64,000 bases of DNA from Prochilodus magdalenae (GCA_024036415.1 JAMWET010000765.1:62001-126000), one strand, 5' to 3'. Shown: positions 25,245-59,095, counted from the stretch's first letter. Numbers and translations: made by a program. The notes: generated by a model not told the origin, from the sequence alone.

Positions 25245-25870
25245 AACAGTGGCACTCAGAAGGAAGTGTGGGATTGCAGTGCTGTTGGGAAGGTAGATAA
25301 AGGTTACCAGGAACAATAAATGATGATAAATTTAGACTGATATGATCAATATTTATTGAGCTACACATACAGAAGTCTGTCTCTCAGTATGGCGCCAGGC
25401 TGCCGTGTTTGCTAACCCAACATGCCAGACGTCTCGGCATGGAGTTGTAGAGGTTCCTAATGGTGTCCTGTGATAATCCATTCCTTGTAGCTTGAATATT
25501 CTCACACAGTTCCTGCAGATGGTGCGGTAGGGGTGGAGGTGGTTACATCAGGGTTTTTGGACATGTGACGAGTGACAACAACCCATTCATCTAGGTGCTG
25601 ACCACGGTGCCTCCGCACACGGATTCGTTGGTCGTCTCCACCAAACAAAAGCAGGACTCGTCACTGAAGATGACCCGCTGCCATGTCACTCCATGACAGT
25701 CTGGCACGACACCAGTCTTGTGTGACGTTGACACGGTGCTAAGGACAGTTGTCGTAATGGTCTGTGTGCATATAGTCCTGCATGGTGCAGACGTCTGCCA
25801 GTGGTGCTGGCACTTGATACGGCGGTGAGTTAAAGGCTGCAAGTCTGCAATTACCTACATCCGTATGAAG
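25245..25870 (-). mobile_element. Tc1-like transposon relic (family A)
   Basis: It shares GAAGGAAGTGTGGGATTGCA, AACCCAACATGCCAGACGTC and the HLQELCEN-coding block with the other family A copies. A minus-strand frame reads WQRVIFSDESCFCLVETTNE. It is internally deleted and frameshifted. Confidence 0.88.
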
Positions 25871-27129
25871 CAACAAATTTTGCTGTTCATTGGCATGCTT
25901 GTCCGAACAGCTGCTGAGAGATTAGTATTATCAGTATTATTTTAAATATTCTATAGATTAATTTCCGTTTTTCCTGTTTGGAAACAAATCCAAGACCATC
26001 TAGTGAAAGCCCCCAGTAATATGGATAGCACTTAGTTAACTATTTGAACGGTTACATTCATGATGCAGCTGGTTGTCTAAGTGAACACAGGACCAAACAG
26101 CAAATATACATCTACTGTTTATGTTTTCAGTATTCTCAAAAGCTTGGTTCCGGTGAGTTTGAAGTTGGGTTAAAGCAAAAACATGGCCTGGAGGACTGGC
26201 TTAAACAAACAGATACAGACCAACGACATACAGTCCATTACCCCGTAGCTCATGTTACGTCCAGACTGAATAACCACTTTCCCATAATGCAAGAAGTGAA
26301 GACCAAGGTCAATCCATGCTTTTCTTTGGCCCTGTGATCAGATTAATGCACTGCTATAAAACGACTAGTGAATCTATGTCACCTGGCATGTGAGTGCTGC
26401 ACTTTCAAAATCAGACACAGACAGGACTTTTTTCCATGGCTAGATGGATATGGTCTAGCAAACCATTAACAGACCATTGTGTAATGGCAAACGTACCATT
26501 TGCACTGTATCAGGTGTGCACTTTGAACTTTTATCTTATCTTATCTTGTACACTCCAAATTACATTTGTCTGAATGTCCCAGTCCTTCAACAGACTAGAG
26601 TGCAACCGATCCATCAGCTGCCAAAGTCATTAACAGCTCCTGCAAATGTGTTCAGAATAAGAATTAGTGATACTTCAAGAACGGATCTGTTCAATATACA
26701 AAATACTGAACACTTTGCTCAAAAAAAACTGTAGTTTCAGTTTTATAATGCCTTAAAATGGAACTTTCACAAACAACAAAAATAAGACAGACATGTATCT
26801 GCAAGGCCAACGTGCTCTGCTTGCTGATACATACTTAATTTGTTGTCAGAACCAAAAATTTCCTTCAAGTAAACTTCCTTCACACAGTGATACGGTCACA
26901 CAGCTGAAGGTGACTTTTTTATTTGCATTGTGCTTTGACCCATGAAACTTTGATTGCTGATGTTCATCATTACGGCTATAATATGTCTAAAATAAGATAC
27001 CACATTGAGCTAACGAGTTCTTAGCAGTGGAAGAACCTTCTTGGCCTACTTGGCCCTTTATACACCAGCCGGCCACTTCATCATCTAGCCTCATTGTCCA
27101 TTTTATTGGCTCCACTGACCATATAGGAG
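25871..27129. other. Non-coding sequence
   Basis: No recognised gene. A short TTATC repeat occurs at 26530-26546. Confidence 0.35.
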
Positions 27130-27275
27130 GGGTTGGTGTGGCGCAACTGGAAGATCCCATGTGGAAGACTTGGGTTCAATTTCTGGTCTGGGTGACTATG
27201 CTGTGGGCTGCTATGGGCTAGACTCCTAACAATTCACTGGCCTGTAATATGATTAACCTTGTAAGTCACTCTATA
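27130..27275 (+). mobile_element. tRNA-derived SINE, plus orientation
   Basis: The same family as 13785-14005. The A box is TGGCGCAACTGG (27139-27150) and the B box GGGTTCAATTT (27172-27182), followed by the shared body GGCCTGTAATATGATTAACC and the tail AAGTCACTCT. It is older than the other copy. Confidence 0.78.
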
Positions 27276-27282
27276 GTTCTAC

Positions 27283-27405
27283 AGATGCAGACTGCAGCAG
27301 GTATAAGCAGGTATTATGTGGGTGGTGGATCGTTTTCAGCACTGTAGTGACACAGACGTGCTGGTGTGAGTGGATCAGACACAGAGCACATTAAGTGGCT
27401 GAGTT
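27283..27405 (-). repeat. Relic of the teleost repeat also seen at 1327-1765
   Basis: It contains GGTGGTGGATCGTTTTCAGC and AGTGACACAGACGTGCTGG, typical of a widespread fish non-autonomous repeat (family from memory). Confidence 0.5.
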
Positions 27406-27511
27406 TAACCTTTAAAATACTTCTAGGTGGAGAGCTCACAGCCAGTTAGAATGGAAGTAGTTTGATTTACACCCCAAAAATAAAGTTTACAAACAATTCG
27501 TTTCTGTTTTT

Positions 27512-27758
27512 CTAATCCCAGTTTAGTGAATCCCGAACTCTCCAGATGAAGATGAAGTTCCACCAGCACTATGATACACCAATAAGAGCTCCAGAGTGTA
27601 AACAAGGATGGTATGATGATGTGCTGATCCATATGTTTAGAGAAGCTAACACTATTAGCGATTATGCTAGCTGCCACAGAACGAGTGTTTCTGTTAATAT
27701 TAACACTCGACACAGAAAAATAAAAGCCGTGTTAGATTTTCTACACTGTTCCGTGTAA
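27512..27758 (+). repeat. Unnamed dispersed repeat, copy 1
   Basis: It matches the reverse complement of 32360-32646 over most of its length, for example CTAATCCCAGTTTAGTGAAT and AACACTCGACACAGAAAAA-type blocks. Compared with copy 2 it lacks about 45 bp in the middle. No coding potential was seen. Confidence 0.8.
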
Positions 27759-30429
27759 ATGTAGACATGTGTGTAGCATACAGGAGTACATTGATTCATT
27801 GCAACCAATAAGCATATCAGCATGACAGCTAGCTGGCTCATTAGCATAGTTAGCTGCTTTATAGTAACCAAAAACGTGCAGTAAAAAGGTTAATCACTGT
27901 GATTATAATTGTCCTGTCTCTCAAGAAGGTGGAACATTCACTAATGGTAGAACCGTGAGTTCAGCTGGTTCCTTTATACAGTGAGTATTTCTACATTGAA
28001 CTCCGCAGGTACAGGTGTGTCTGGTGTAAATGAACCACACTAAGTTGTGAAGTTATTGATCTGGGAGGGTTTGTTTCCAGTATCCTGGTTACATAACACT
28101 CTGGATTAGTCCTAAATCTTGTGGTATCAGTGCAGTGCTACATATTATCCACCCGGAAGTTCCTTGTTCATGCGCCATAATGTGAATTTGACCTATAGGA
28201 AGACTGCCCATTCAATGGCCATTTTGAACACAATCAATCCTGATATTACCAATTATGCCAGTTTCTATCTTCGAATCTAAACCAAAACTCAACTTCACCT
28301 TTATTTCATTTTATTACTGATACAATTCACTAAAAACAGGGTTAGGCTCAAATAATGCACATGAACCACAGATTTTTTGCAACATCTGACTACAGTGCAC
28401 GTGTATATCCTCACATCTCCTTAACAAGAGGGACCTTCCCCTACTTGCTTAAACAGCAACTTTATGGGCTCATTTTATTGAAGAGCGGCATTTTAGTTGT
28501 AAACAGATGCCATGGTGAGCAATACAAGCTTTCCAATTTATATCTTAACCAGTGTCAACACCTGTCTCCGTCTTTATTACATGTCTGGTTCATCACTCGC
28601 CCATTCGCTGATAAGAGTTCACTAAAAAGTTTATTCTTATTTTTTAAAACCATGATTAAAAACATGCTCTCCTGCTCTCCAACACCGCTCAGACAGAACC
28701 AGATCCGGGCCTGCTGCCATTTTTAGTAAGCTTTATTTAAGAGCAAAGTAGATACAACATTTTATACATTAGTAAAAAGATAGGAATAGTGATTTTTATT
28801 AAGATAGTATTTATTAAAATAATAAAATGTTTTATTTTTTGAAAAATATCTGAATACTAAACATGTTCACCAGTTACAGTGCTAAAATATGGCATTTATA
28901 CTCGTATTTTGTTTTGGATATTTGGTTGGAAATGAAAAATTTCAGTTTTAAAATGGCAAAAAGGAAATTATCCAATCAGAATGTTTGTTATCCAAACTTC
29001 ACAGTGGAATCAATCAATCGGGATTTGATTAATAAGTCTAAGTGCAGTATTTCAGTATGTCTTGAGACTAAATGTGAAACTTTGTAGTTTATGAAAGTTC
29101 ATTTTAAGTATACTTTAAGTATAGAGTAGTAAACTTTGAGTTGAGTTCACTACGGTGGCTGAGAAATCTCAGAAAACAAAATTATTAAGTAAAAACTAAT
29201 TTTCAAAGGCGTGAAACACTTTTACAAACTGCAAAGGCTAGGTCTAACACACAGTCCACTTGCTGCGGACCCTAGTTTGGCGGTGGAAGAGTGAGTGGGG
29301 TTTTGGGACAGGTGATTTGTCCATGTTGTGGCACGTATTTTGGCCAGCCGGCATGCTTTTGCTTTCCTATTCCCTTTTAATTCGTGAGCTCTTTTAAAAA
29401 CTCTAAAGACCTTCCTTATGAAAAACACCATCCCAAACTCCACTCACTCTACCACCACAAAAGAGTTTGACAAGGGCCCAGAACAAACACTTCCTGTGTG
29501 TCAGATCTACACTTTCCCTCAGAATTCACAGTTTGTAAAAGTGTTTCGGTACTGGTAAAAGTGTTTCACGACTTGTAGATTTGTTTTTACTTTTGTAATT
29601 TTGTTTTCTGAAATGTTCATTTGTTTTCCACTTCGCAACCACTGTAGTTCACAACTAGTTCACACCTTAGCTGCTGTATTTTGCACTGCAACTATACTAA
29701 AAGTAAACTTCTATCCCACTTTTAGCTTATAAAAGTATTTCAAGTATACACCCTCAGTAAAATACTACTTTAATTGTGTTTTATACCGCAAGTATACTTT
29801 GAAGTTGAAGCTTCTTTCAACTCTTTAAACTGCCCATGCTATGTAATTTTTATTAACAAGGCAAAAATATTAAATTACACTTTTCTTATGTATCTCTTTT
29901 CTGTGTACTTGTCAGTAAGTCAGGTATAATTAAAGATAGCCAGTATATTCTCCAGTATATGCTAGTATGGCAGGAGCGTGCATAGAACTCTATTCAAAGG
30001 GTGGCCAACAACTTTAACAATGGCCTAACTAGAGATCCATATGTGGTTCATTCGGGGTGGAGCTATAAATTGGAACACTGGAGCAAAGTTTTGGCTCTAA
30101 AGCCTCTGTACATACAGCATGGAGCTCTGTAAATACAGAGAAACTGACTGAGGAAAGTGGGTCAAGACCAAGCAGCCTGAACGTCAGAGCTTCTCATACA
30201 TATTTGACAGCAACTTGAACACATGCAATCTAACATCCTGACGTTTATGCAACTCACAGACACGGTGGGGTTGCTTTTAATGGCACTTAACTGTCAAGTC
30301 AGACCAGTCAAATGACAAAATACAGGTATGAGATATAATAAGACTTTCTAAACACATGCACAGCTCACACCAGGCTGAACAGCTCGCGGTTTCATCAGCT
30401 AAACAAAAGAGTGAATACGTCTATACGTG
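27759..30429. other. AT-rich non-coding sequence
   Basis: No gene was recognised. AGTATACTTTAAGTATA-like words at 29107 and AAGTATACTTTGAAG at 29783 may be the ends of an old foldback or MITE, but the pairing is short. Confidence 0.35.
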
Positions 30430-30700
30430 CTTCCTGTGTAGAGTTTCCATCCAGAGGCAGGGGCCAGCTTGTGCATGATCAAAGATGTCAGAAGCCCACC
30501 TTGATGCGGTTACATCACAATGTCATGTAACTGACCCATTCTCCCTCATTTACGAGCTCAGCCATCAGAAATCTGTGCCACTAATCACTTCCCAGTGCTT
30601 ACAGGCATTAATCAGGAGGGAGCTTCTAAACCATTAATGCCACCATTTGCAATCTCACATTGAACCGGTATAATCCGTGTGGCCTATAGGGTATGAGATT
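30430..30700. promoter_or_regulatory. Candidate conserved non-coding element
   Basis: This repeat-free block of balanced composition has ATTAATCAGGAGGGAGCTTC and CCATTAATGCCACCATTTGC, words typical of vertebrate conserved elements. Conservation was not tested. Confidence 0.35.
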
Positions 30701-32359
30701 TCCGACAGAGCAGTTATATTATTGAAGGGTCTAACAAGCAAAGCTACTCCTCGTCACCGAGCTTCAACAATGGCGCCATTTTTCTTCACCTTACAGGCTG
30801 CAGGTTTGCATCAAGCCAAGCAGAACAGTGCAAGCGCCAGTGCAGTCACTCAGTCGTTCCCTAAATAGCTTCAGTGCATGCCATTCTTAGCCTTTGTACT
30901 GTGTTACACGGAGCACAGCGAGAGGTGCGCACAATCCTGAATGTGAAACATTATGTGAATGTCTCCAAAGAAAGCAGAGTGGTGATTTGAGTCTTCAGCG
31001 TTCTTGAGAACAGCACTTTTCGTGCTCTGCATGTCTGTGGCTTACCATTTCCGTCCCCTAGCACTCTTGCTAAAGCGCACAGTGGCTGAGCCTTCTGGAG
31101 GAACTTGCCACGGTCAACCGAACCCTCTAGCTCAATGGAAAGAATTAGGTCACTACCTCTAAAGCGCGCTTGCACAGAACTCAGAAGCCGGAGTGGACCC
31201 CGTAAAAAGCTGCTACTTTGGCACAAGCGGCAAAGCGGCAGCTGCAGTCGCCATAAATCATGGCGTTTTATGAATAACGAGGCGTCACATTTGGAAACTT
31301 TCTGCGTGCAGGCCTACCAGGAACAGACTATTGTAGACAGGGTGATATTGGGCTATATAAAGACAGAGCCTGAGTTCTTTAAATGTCCTTTCAGCAGGAG
31401 ATCAGTCAGGTTGGCAGGTCGGTATGGAAGGAACCCCTCGGCTCAGGTCGAGCTTTAGGCCTCTGCAGCTTCGTGTGATAGACAGTAGTCTCGGTTCTTT
31501 CTGAGTGGGCGCGGTAACCTTTTCAGAGACCTGCTGTAGCAACAGTTAGCAACAAAGCCAGCCATCCTGAAAAAAACCAAGCAGCACAGAACTGCATGAC
31601 TGGTTTAAACAGGCTGGTGGATGCTGTTCAGAGCTGGCCATGCTGGTTGACCAGCATATCAACATCCAAACCACAACACCAACTGCTATCAAAACCTTGT
31701 TTTATCTATTTTTGTTGTTTTTCAGTTTCTAACATATTCGAAAGAGCCTGTTATTATTTACATTGTATGGGAATTTCATAATGAATGGATCCACAAAAAC
31801 GGCCCAAACTAACTTGATTAAAAAGTCTGGTTCCATTGACTTACATTATAAGTCAAGTATGCTTTTTCCTTCTCCTGGAAAGTTATCATTTTGGAGGTTT
31901 TGTTCTGACAGCAGTGATACGCTAGTGAAATAGATGGATGGTTAAATGATTCAAATGTGATTTGACACTAAATTAACATATTCTGTGAATTTAAGTGATT
32001 TGGCACCAGTATCTGTAGGGGAATGTAGAGGAGAGTGGGGCTGGCTGGCATATGGATAATCCAACTATCAAAAAACTACAAGATGCTTGTCTGCCTGAAA
32101 ACCTTTAATGTAAAAAACAAAACAACAACAACAACAAAAAAACATTTCCTTTATTTGTTTAGCCTTTGTGCCAGTCAGTCCTGAAATTGTAGCACTGGCT
32201 TATACTGAAGAACAGCAGCCACTTTCCTGCTTATTTTGTCACTCCTAAGCAGCTAACTAGGCTAATTAGCTAGTTAGCTAACTTGCCAGTTAGCTTATTG
32301 GATGCAATGAACTAATAACACGCCCGCGCGCGTCTATAAGTACGGTACTGTACAGTACA
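30701..32359. other. Non-coding sequence
   Basis: The frame at 31105-31458 has no domain and is matched by a frame on the other strand. No gene is supported. An AAC-rich run lies near 32120-32140. Confidence 0.3.
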
Positions 32360-32646
32360 GAATCATGTGGAGAATCAAACACCGGTTTTATTTTTCTGTG
32401 TCGAGTGTCATTATGAGCAGCAACACTCGTACTGTGGTCACTAACATAGGCGCTAATAGCGTTAGCTTCTCCTAGCTGGTCTCCTGACGTAGTAATGCTC
32501 TCTACAGAGTAATAACTCTACACATATGGATGAGCACATCATCAAACTGTCCTAGTTTACACTCTGGAGCTCTTAGTGGTGTATAATAGTGCTGGTGGAA
32601 CTTCATCTTAATCTGGAGAGTAAAGGATTCACTAAACTGGGATTAG
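32360..32646 (-). repeat. Unnamed dispersed repeat, copy 2 (inverted)
   Basis: This is the reverse-oriented partner of 27512-27758, about 4.9 kb away. It is the longer copy and perhaps closer to the full element. The flanks do not match, so it is a dispersed repeat rather than a segmental duplication. Confidence 0.8.
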
Positions 32647-33500
32647 CTTCAGCTGCTAATGTTAGCAAACACACAGGATCCTCAGTGCTAATACAGCTTT
32701 ACCTGCTTTAACCTGCTGGAATCCATTAAATACTCTGGAATATTTCACATTACAGCCACAAACATGAATTAATGTTATTGACAATGTTTTATCAGTGATG
32801 ACTGAGTTTTTTGTATACTGTGGTATAAATTGAGCTAACTAGGTGCAAGTTCTCCACCCGGAACTGTCTTTAAAAGCCCTTGTTTACAAACAATGATTTC
32901 GTTCTAAAGTGGGCACCAGAAATTCCACAGTCCCTCCTCGTCTTTCCTAATTTCTTACCAGATATCCCCGTTGTTCCCAAAAGACCATTTTTCCAGCATT
33001 AGTAGACGGTGGAACCTGTCAATAGTTCCCGGAAGTTAGCGGCGATTATCAGCAGGTCAGTAGAGGAGTAGAACAGAGCGTTTGTGAGGCAATTACAATA
33101 GGTATAAATACACAGACTGTATATTAACAGCACATCTAAAGCAGGTTAACGTTCATTAAAGCATGTTAGTGGACTATACCCCTCTGAGTTGGTAGATTTA
33201 GGGATTGCTAACAACTTGGGCCAGGAAACTGAACATGGTTAGCTACACACAGCATTAGCCACTTTAGCCCCGGTAAATCTTAAGGCCCTTTTATCCAGCG
33301 GTCCTCTAAATGTGCCTTCTGCAGGGGGACTTAAACACTTACTATAACATGGTGTAGTGGGTGTGGGACGTGAAATGTGGAGACCCAGTTTTGAGTACGA
33401 GCTAGTGGTATAATGTATAAAGCAGCGATATTAATAGGAATTTAAAGCGTATTTTAGACTCCAAACAGTAAACAGAACCCTGGACTGAAGGTAGGATGTA
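32647..33500. other. Non-coding sequence
   Basis: Nothing recognised. Confidence 0.3.
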
Positions 33501-33540
33501 GATGCATGCATTATTGACTACTAACTTGCAGAAATCCCAG

Positions 33541-34115
33541 TTCTCTCTTCTTAGGTTTATCGATAACCGGGATCAGAACTTTCAACATGACTGAGGATGT
33601 TAGACTACACCGTCGGGGCAGCAGCGCTACTTCATCCCCTCGCATTGGACTGATTCCACTGCTACAGGGACTCGCTATCGCCTCTTCAGGTACAAGGAGG
33701 TATTACAGGACAAGCCCACCGCCGGGGCTAGCTGGGGTTAGCATGCCAACTTCAGTAGATATCTCTGATACGCTGTCACAACTGTTATTACTTCACGTTC
33801 TGTTAATAATTTCAGTTATTTTGAGTTAATACAGAAGAGAATGACTCTTTTTTATTGTATGTTTAATATAATGATATATTAGCAGCACTAAGTGTATGGG
33901 ATATTCAACAGTATATTTTTCAACCATAGGCCTACACTTTTTAGATTTTGGTGAGGCCAGTCGTCCTCTGAGTACATAAGAGTTTGGGGCCATGTGTGCT
34001 GCACAGTTTGACAACAATTTGTCTTCCGCATTTAACCCCTTGGTGAAGTGACACTTGCCCAGAGTGGTGGGTGGCCCTGTCCACCGCACCCGGGGAGCAG
34101 TTGGGGAAACTACAC
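33541..34115 (+). repeat. Possible retroelement or composite repeat fragment
   Basis: It contains a small frame at 33587-33829 with no recognised domain, followed at 33955-34115 by a stretch known from many fish loci (GACAACAATTTGTCTTCCGC and CACCCGGGGAGCAGTTGGGG). I could not decide whether the frame belongs to an element. Confidence 0.4.
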
Positions 34116-34198
34116 ACTAGGCTTCACTAAGCCTTGGACTATATACACTGGCACTGGAACCTCTTTACCTGAACATCTGAGCAGGATATTATAGATAC

Positions 34199-34548
34199 TG
34201 TACACCTCTACTGTAGGCTGTATGACTGTTTTACCCGTTTACCTGAACACCGAGATGCACTGTACACTACTAAACATACATCTACTGTTTACTAACACAT
34301 GCTGCACACCTGGCCAGCTCAACACACTGTACTGTCCAATATGTACACTTACACTAAGCTGTATATCACTACTGCATATGCTAACTGCTGTACACCTCTA
34401 CTGTAGGCTGTATGACTGTTTTACCCGTTTACCTGAAACACCGAGATGCCACTGTACACTACTAAAAACATACATCTACTGTTTACTAACCATGCTGCAC
34501 ACCTGGCCAGCTCAACACACTGTACTCTGTACACTTACACTAGCACCT
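34199..34548. repeat. Tandem duplication, unit of about 190 bp
   Basis: Copy 1 is 34199-34389 and copy 2 is 34390-34548 (partial). Over about 150 bp they differ only by one- or two-base insertions and deletions. Confidence 0.92.
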
Positions 34549-34760
34549 CAGTTCTCGTAACATACTGACCTACAGTTACTGTTTATGCACGTTGTGTTGT
34601 CTGTTTGATCTTTGCACTATTCCTGCATAATTATATATACGCATGTAATAATTGTACTGCTACACTAGAGAAGTAGCCCATTATGTTAGACTGTACAACG
34701 CTGTATTGATATGATGACAAAGCTGAATTAAATTACATTGAATCTGCATAATTTAATTTA
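34549..34760 (+). repeat. Retroelement-like 3' tail
   Basis: It ends in GATGACAAAGCTGAATTAAA-type sequence, similar to the ATGACAATAAAGTTGAATTG ends of fish repeats. The family was not determined. Confidence 0.4.
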
Positions 34761-35595
34761 TATGTAAAGAATAATAAAAACGCAAAGCCTCGCAATTAGT
34801 GTATTTAAAAAAAAAAATGGGATGGACTGGCGGCCTGTCCAGGGGGTTTCCTTCTTTCTGGCCAAACGAAGGCTGGGATATACTCCAGTGTCCTCTGCAA
34901 CCCAAGAAGATAAGCGCTATAGATAAACGAGTGAGAAAGTGTTTCAAGCCAAAACTTGATCTTAAACCCATCATAAAACAATATACCTGTTATCAGGCAG
35001 TGCATTTGTAGCCATTTAGTAGTGAGGAGGCTTGGAGGAGGGATTTATGGCTTTAGACATCTGGTTCCCATCACCACCATTGTGCACAGCTCATTAAGAG
35101 CAGCCCATTTCACATCAGACCACTCAGAATGACTATGTTTACATCCTATGCATTATATTATGCAGAATTATTATTATTATAATTATTATTATTACTTAAT
35201 AATAGTTCCATCTCCTCTGTCTTGGGAATAAAATAACTTGGTGTGAAAACAACGATGAGTAATCTACTATCTTTTTTACCACAAGCTAAATTCATTTGCA
35301 TAATCTGGACACCACTCCAGTGAAGCTGCTGCTGTCGGCAACGTGCAAACCCTTAAAACAGCATTAAAATAAGAACTGAAACGACATTAAAAAGGCACAT
35401 CCTGCTCTTTGCCAAACTGCAGACGGGCCGAAAGAACACACAGTGCTTTAACCTTCGCGCCCCCAAAAGGGACTGTGACATCAATGGCGTGCCATCTAGT
35501 CACACCACCCAATTTGCATAACCTCAGAAGTTTTTTCAACGGTACAGAGAGCTGAGCAGAGAAGGCTCTAAGACAAACTGATGAGACGCAGCGAG
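34761..35595. other. Non-coding sequence 3' of pik3r1
   Basis: It contains an (ATT)n stretch at 35165-35210. No gene was recognised. Confidence 0.35.
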
Positions 35596-35614
35596 AGTTT
35601 CTCAAAACACTTAT

Positions 35615-35620
35615 TTTATT
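35615..35620 (-). terminator. Candidate pik3r1 polyadenylation signal AATAAA
   Basis: This is the first AATAAA on the minus strand downstream of the pik3r1 stop codon, in an A-rich context. Cleavage would then fall at about 35590-35605. Confidence 0.45.
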
Positions 35621-38062
35621 TAATTTCCTCTTTTTTTTTTCCTTTTTCTTTTTTTAAAAGACAAAGCCATTACAGGTCTGAAGAGGTTTTAGAACCAGGA
35701 CACACTGGTTAATCTCAATGTTAGTATTGTGGTTACAGTTGTCTGTAAATCAACCAAATCAATCAACGGCGCACAGCTTCAAAAAGAGATAGAGGTGGGG
35801 TGGGCAAAGAAAAGAGAAGAAGAGCTGCAGCATGGCAGCCATGTTGTAGATAGCATTACCCCAGAAAACGTGCGGCCTGCTGGCCAGCGAGAGATAAGAC
35901 ACAGAATACAACACGTGAAAGGAAAAGAAAACTCTTATCAGACAAACGAGAAGGACGTTCTCGTTATCGGTTAATCACCTGATTTCGTACCAAGTATTCT
36001 TTTCAGAAGCAGAAGATGCAGAGGATGCAGTTCTTGCAGAGGTGGAGATAAATGAGGAGAACTCTGGGGGGGATTTTCTCCAAGAGCACTCGCACGAAGA
36101 TCACCGCCAGATGACAAAGCAAGTATCACTTTGAGCATCTTGCTGCTGTTTGAACCCTGCCAGTGCTTTTGGGGAAACGAGGCCCTCTTCCTCTTATTCC
36201 GATTATGAGATCTTTTGGGGATGGGGGGTTATGAGACGTCTGATAACCCCTCTAGACCAAACACTTGGGACAGAAGCAGCTGATGAAGCTCTACCGGTCT
36301 GACTATTCTTCCTCTCCTATACTTAAAATCAGCTCTTCTTTTATGAAACATTACTCGGCAGTGCCAAAAATAAGAGGACCTACGGAAACAAAGGCAACCT
36401 TCTGTGCAACACGATAATCGGCTCAGTCTCCAAAAGGGAATCAAAAGACTGAAAATCTACAGAAATGCTGATTTCGGGACATACGAATGAAGCGGGATAC
36501 GCCATAACGCCGTAGAGTAGGTAAAGAAAAGCCCAACCTAATTTAAGGCAAATCAGGCCTTATTAAATCTAGGAACTGAATCACTTTAGCGCTGACCTGG
36601 CTTTGGTGACAAATTTGCAGCAAGCAGGAGAGTGAGCCGCAGACGTACACGAACGCTTGTTATTAACAAGTTATCAAGCTGATTACTTGCGTCACAATGA
36701 CGTTTATATATGTAAAATATCATCGGATGCATAACTGCAATATAGACACGACTCGAGCTGGAGGCGAAGCTCTACGCCAAAACAGACTCCACCAGTCATA
36801 AAGCTTAGAATACTGTAACTCCTGATGAGTGACTGAAAGACAGCGATGATGAACGTGGCCATCAGGCTGGAAAAATAGGGAAAGACTTCTTTCAGTTGGT
36901 GGAACTAGCATTTATCAGAGTGAGGAAACAGCCTAGGACTGGTACAAGTCAGAATGGGTTGATCCATCCATCCATGTAAACACTAGTAAGGGTTTTCTGA
37001 TACAGAAAAAATACTATGTTGGTAAGGAATGAAGGGGCGTCACTCTCTCGGCTCATCACAATGTCCGTCATTCCATAGGATCAATTCGCGTTAGCTCTCC
37101 ATGTGGAAAAATCTATCACAAAATAAACTTCTGTCATCGGTTCATTCGGAAAACAGTTAACTAGAAGCTGACGCGTCTTCTGATAGTAATTCATCGGATC
37201 TGCAGAGACGGAGAATAATAATTATTCGCTCTGAGAAAATTATCAGATATAATCACCGGTCCTATCGACAGAAGCAGCACTAAAGTCCTCCGAGGCTCTG
37301 CCTAGGAAAATGCTTTAAGTGAAAAAGACTAATAAAATACTCCTCTTTAAATTCTTCCCAGCTGCTGATAAAGAAATCTGTAATAATAAAGTATCATTTC
37401 TGTTGTAAAACCGAAGCTGTCTTTTCTTGGCGCTTCTGGCGCTTAAAATATCCTCTTACTGATGTTTAAAAAAAAAAAAAAAAAGAAAAGAAAAAAAAAA
37501 AAAAAAAAAAAAAAAAGGGATTTCAAGCAATAAAATCCAAAAAAACCCAAAAAGTTTATATTATGGGTAGTAGCAACATGTAAAATAAAATCACAACCTT
37601 GCAGAGAGAAGGGAGATACAGAATTTGCATAGCAGATTAGAATACAACTGAGAAGAACTGAGCCATTTTTTTGGTACAATATGGTTTCATCGTGTAGGTT
37701 CTCTCTCTTTTATGTCCGTATGTACAACATGAAGAACATCCATTTCAGGTCCGTTTACTTGCTTGTATAGTCCGTAAACCGGGAGAGATGGAAGTCAATT
37801 GTTCGTCACTGTAATGCTTACAAAGGAAATGCCACACATCCTGCCATCTTCTTTGTTTTTGCTCCTTTGAGATGTTCACTCGTGAATTGTTCGTACAGGA
37901 GTCCATAAATGTGAAACACACAGAGTATACTGTTTCGAAAGTGCCTTCTTGCTACATTGTTCAGCTAATTCCATGGTCTGTTCACGCTTCTCAACGTTGA
38001 ACACCCCTAACACGAATAGCTTTCTTATACTGTGAGTTTGGTCACATCGTGTCCACACACGT

Positions 38063-38280
<218 letters not shown>

Positions 38281-38800
38281 GGGTAACCCCAAACTGAACA
38301 GGTGGGTGAGGATTAGGGCTCTGAGTAGCATTTTTAGAAAGGGAAAAGAGGGGGAAAAAAAACAAGGTGGGGGCTGGGGATGTTAAAAAAAAAAAGAAAA
38401 AAGGATGCACTCCAGAGGTTATCGTCAACAGCGTTCCACATTCCAGCAGCGGGTAAAGCTTTGAAATGAACAAGCACCATTTGGAAAAGGCCTCCACAGT
38501 CCTCCACTCCGAGAGAGAGAGATTTCATAGTTCAGCAGTTTCCACTCGAAGAAGAAAACTACATTCAAGAACATCCCACTGGTCCATTCCCAGTGGCTAA
38601 ATGTCCGCTTCAGGTTTCATATTTTACCGCCTGCAGCAAGGGCCGCTCAATAGGCGATAAATAAAACCCCACAGCCCTCCATACTGAGGCCGAAGTGGAG
38701 GCTTTGCCGCGAGAGATGAGGCCCTCTTCTTAACTCTCGTTTTCTGTGAAAGAGTCCTAGGAGAGAGAGAGTGTGTGTGTGTTCACTCGTTGAGTAGTCC

Positions 38801-58965
<20,165 letters not shown>

Positions 58966-59095
58966 TTTGATCTCTTAGTATTCCTTACGCCAAGAAACGT
59001 CTCAAAAAATTGCTGGGTATATACTTCTGCCTCTATCCGTCCCTTTGTAATGGCTTCGTCTTCCTGAACCACAATCAAATGTCTTGCTCTGAAGC

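Noticed and set aside
31105..31458. 117-residue plus-strand frame with basic residues
   Set aside because: No domain, no splice context, and an open frame on the other strand over the same stretch.
33587..33829. 80-residue plus-strand frame preceded by an acceptor-like CTTCTTAG
   Set aside because: No similarity recognised and it sits next to repeat sequence; kept only as part of a possible repeat.
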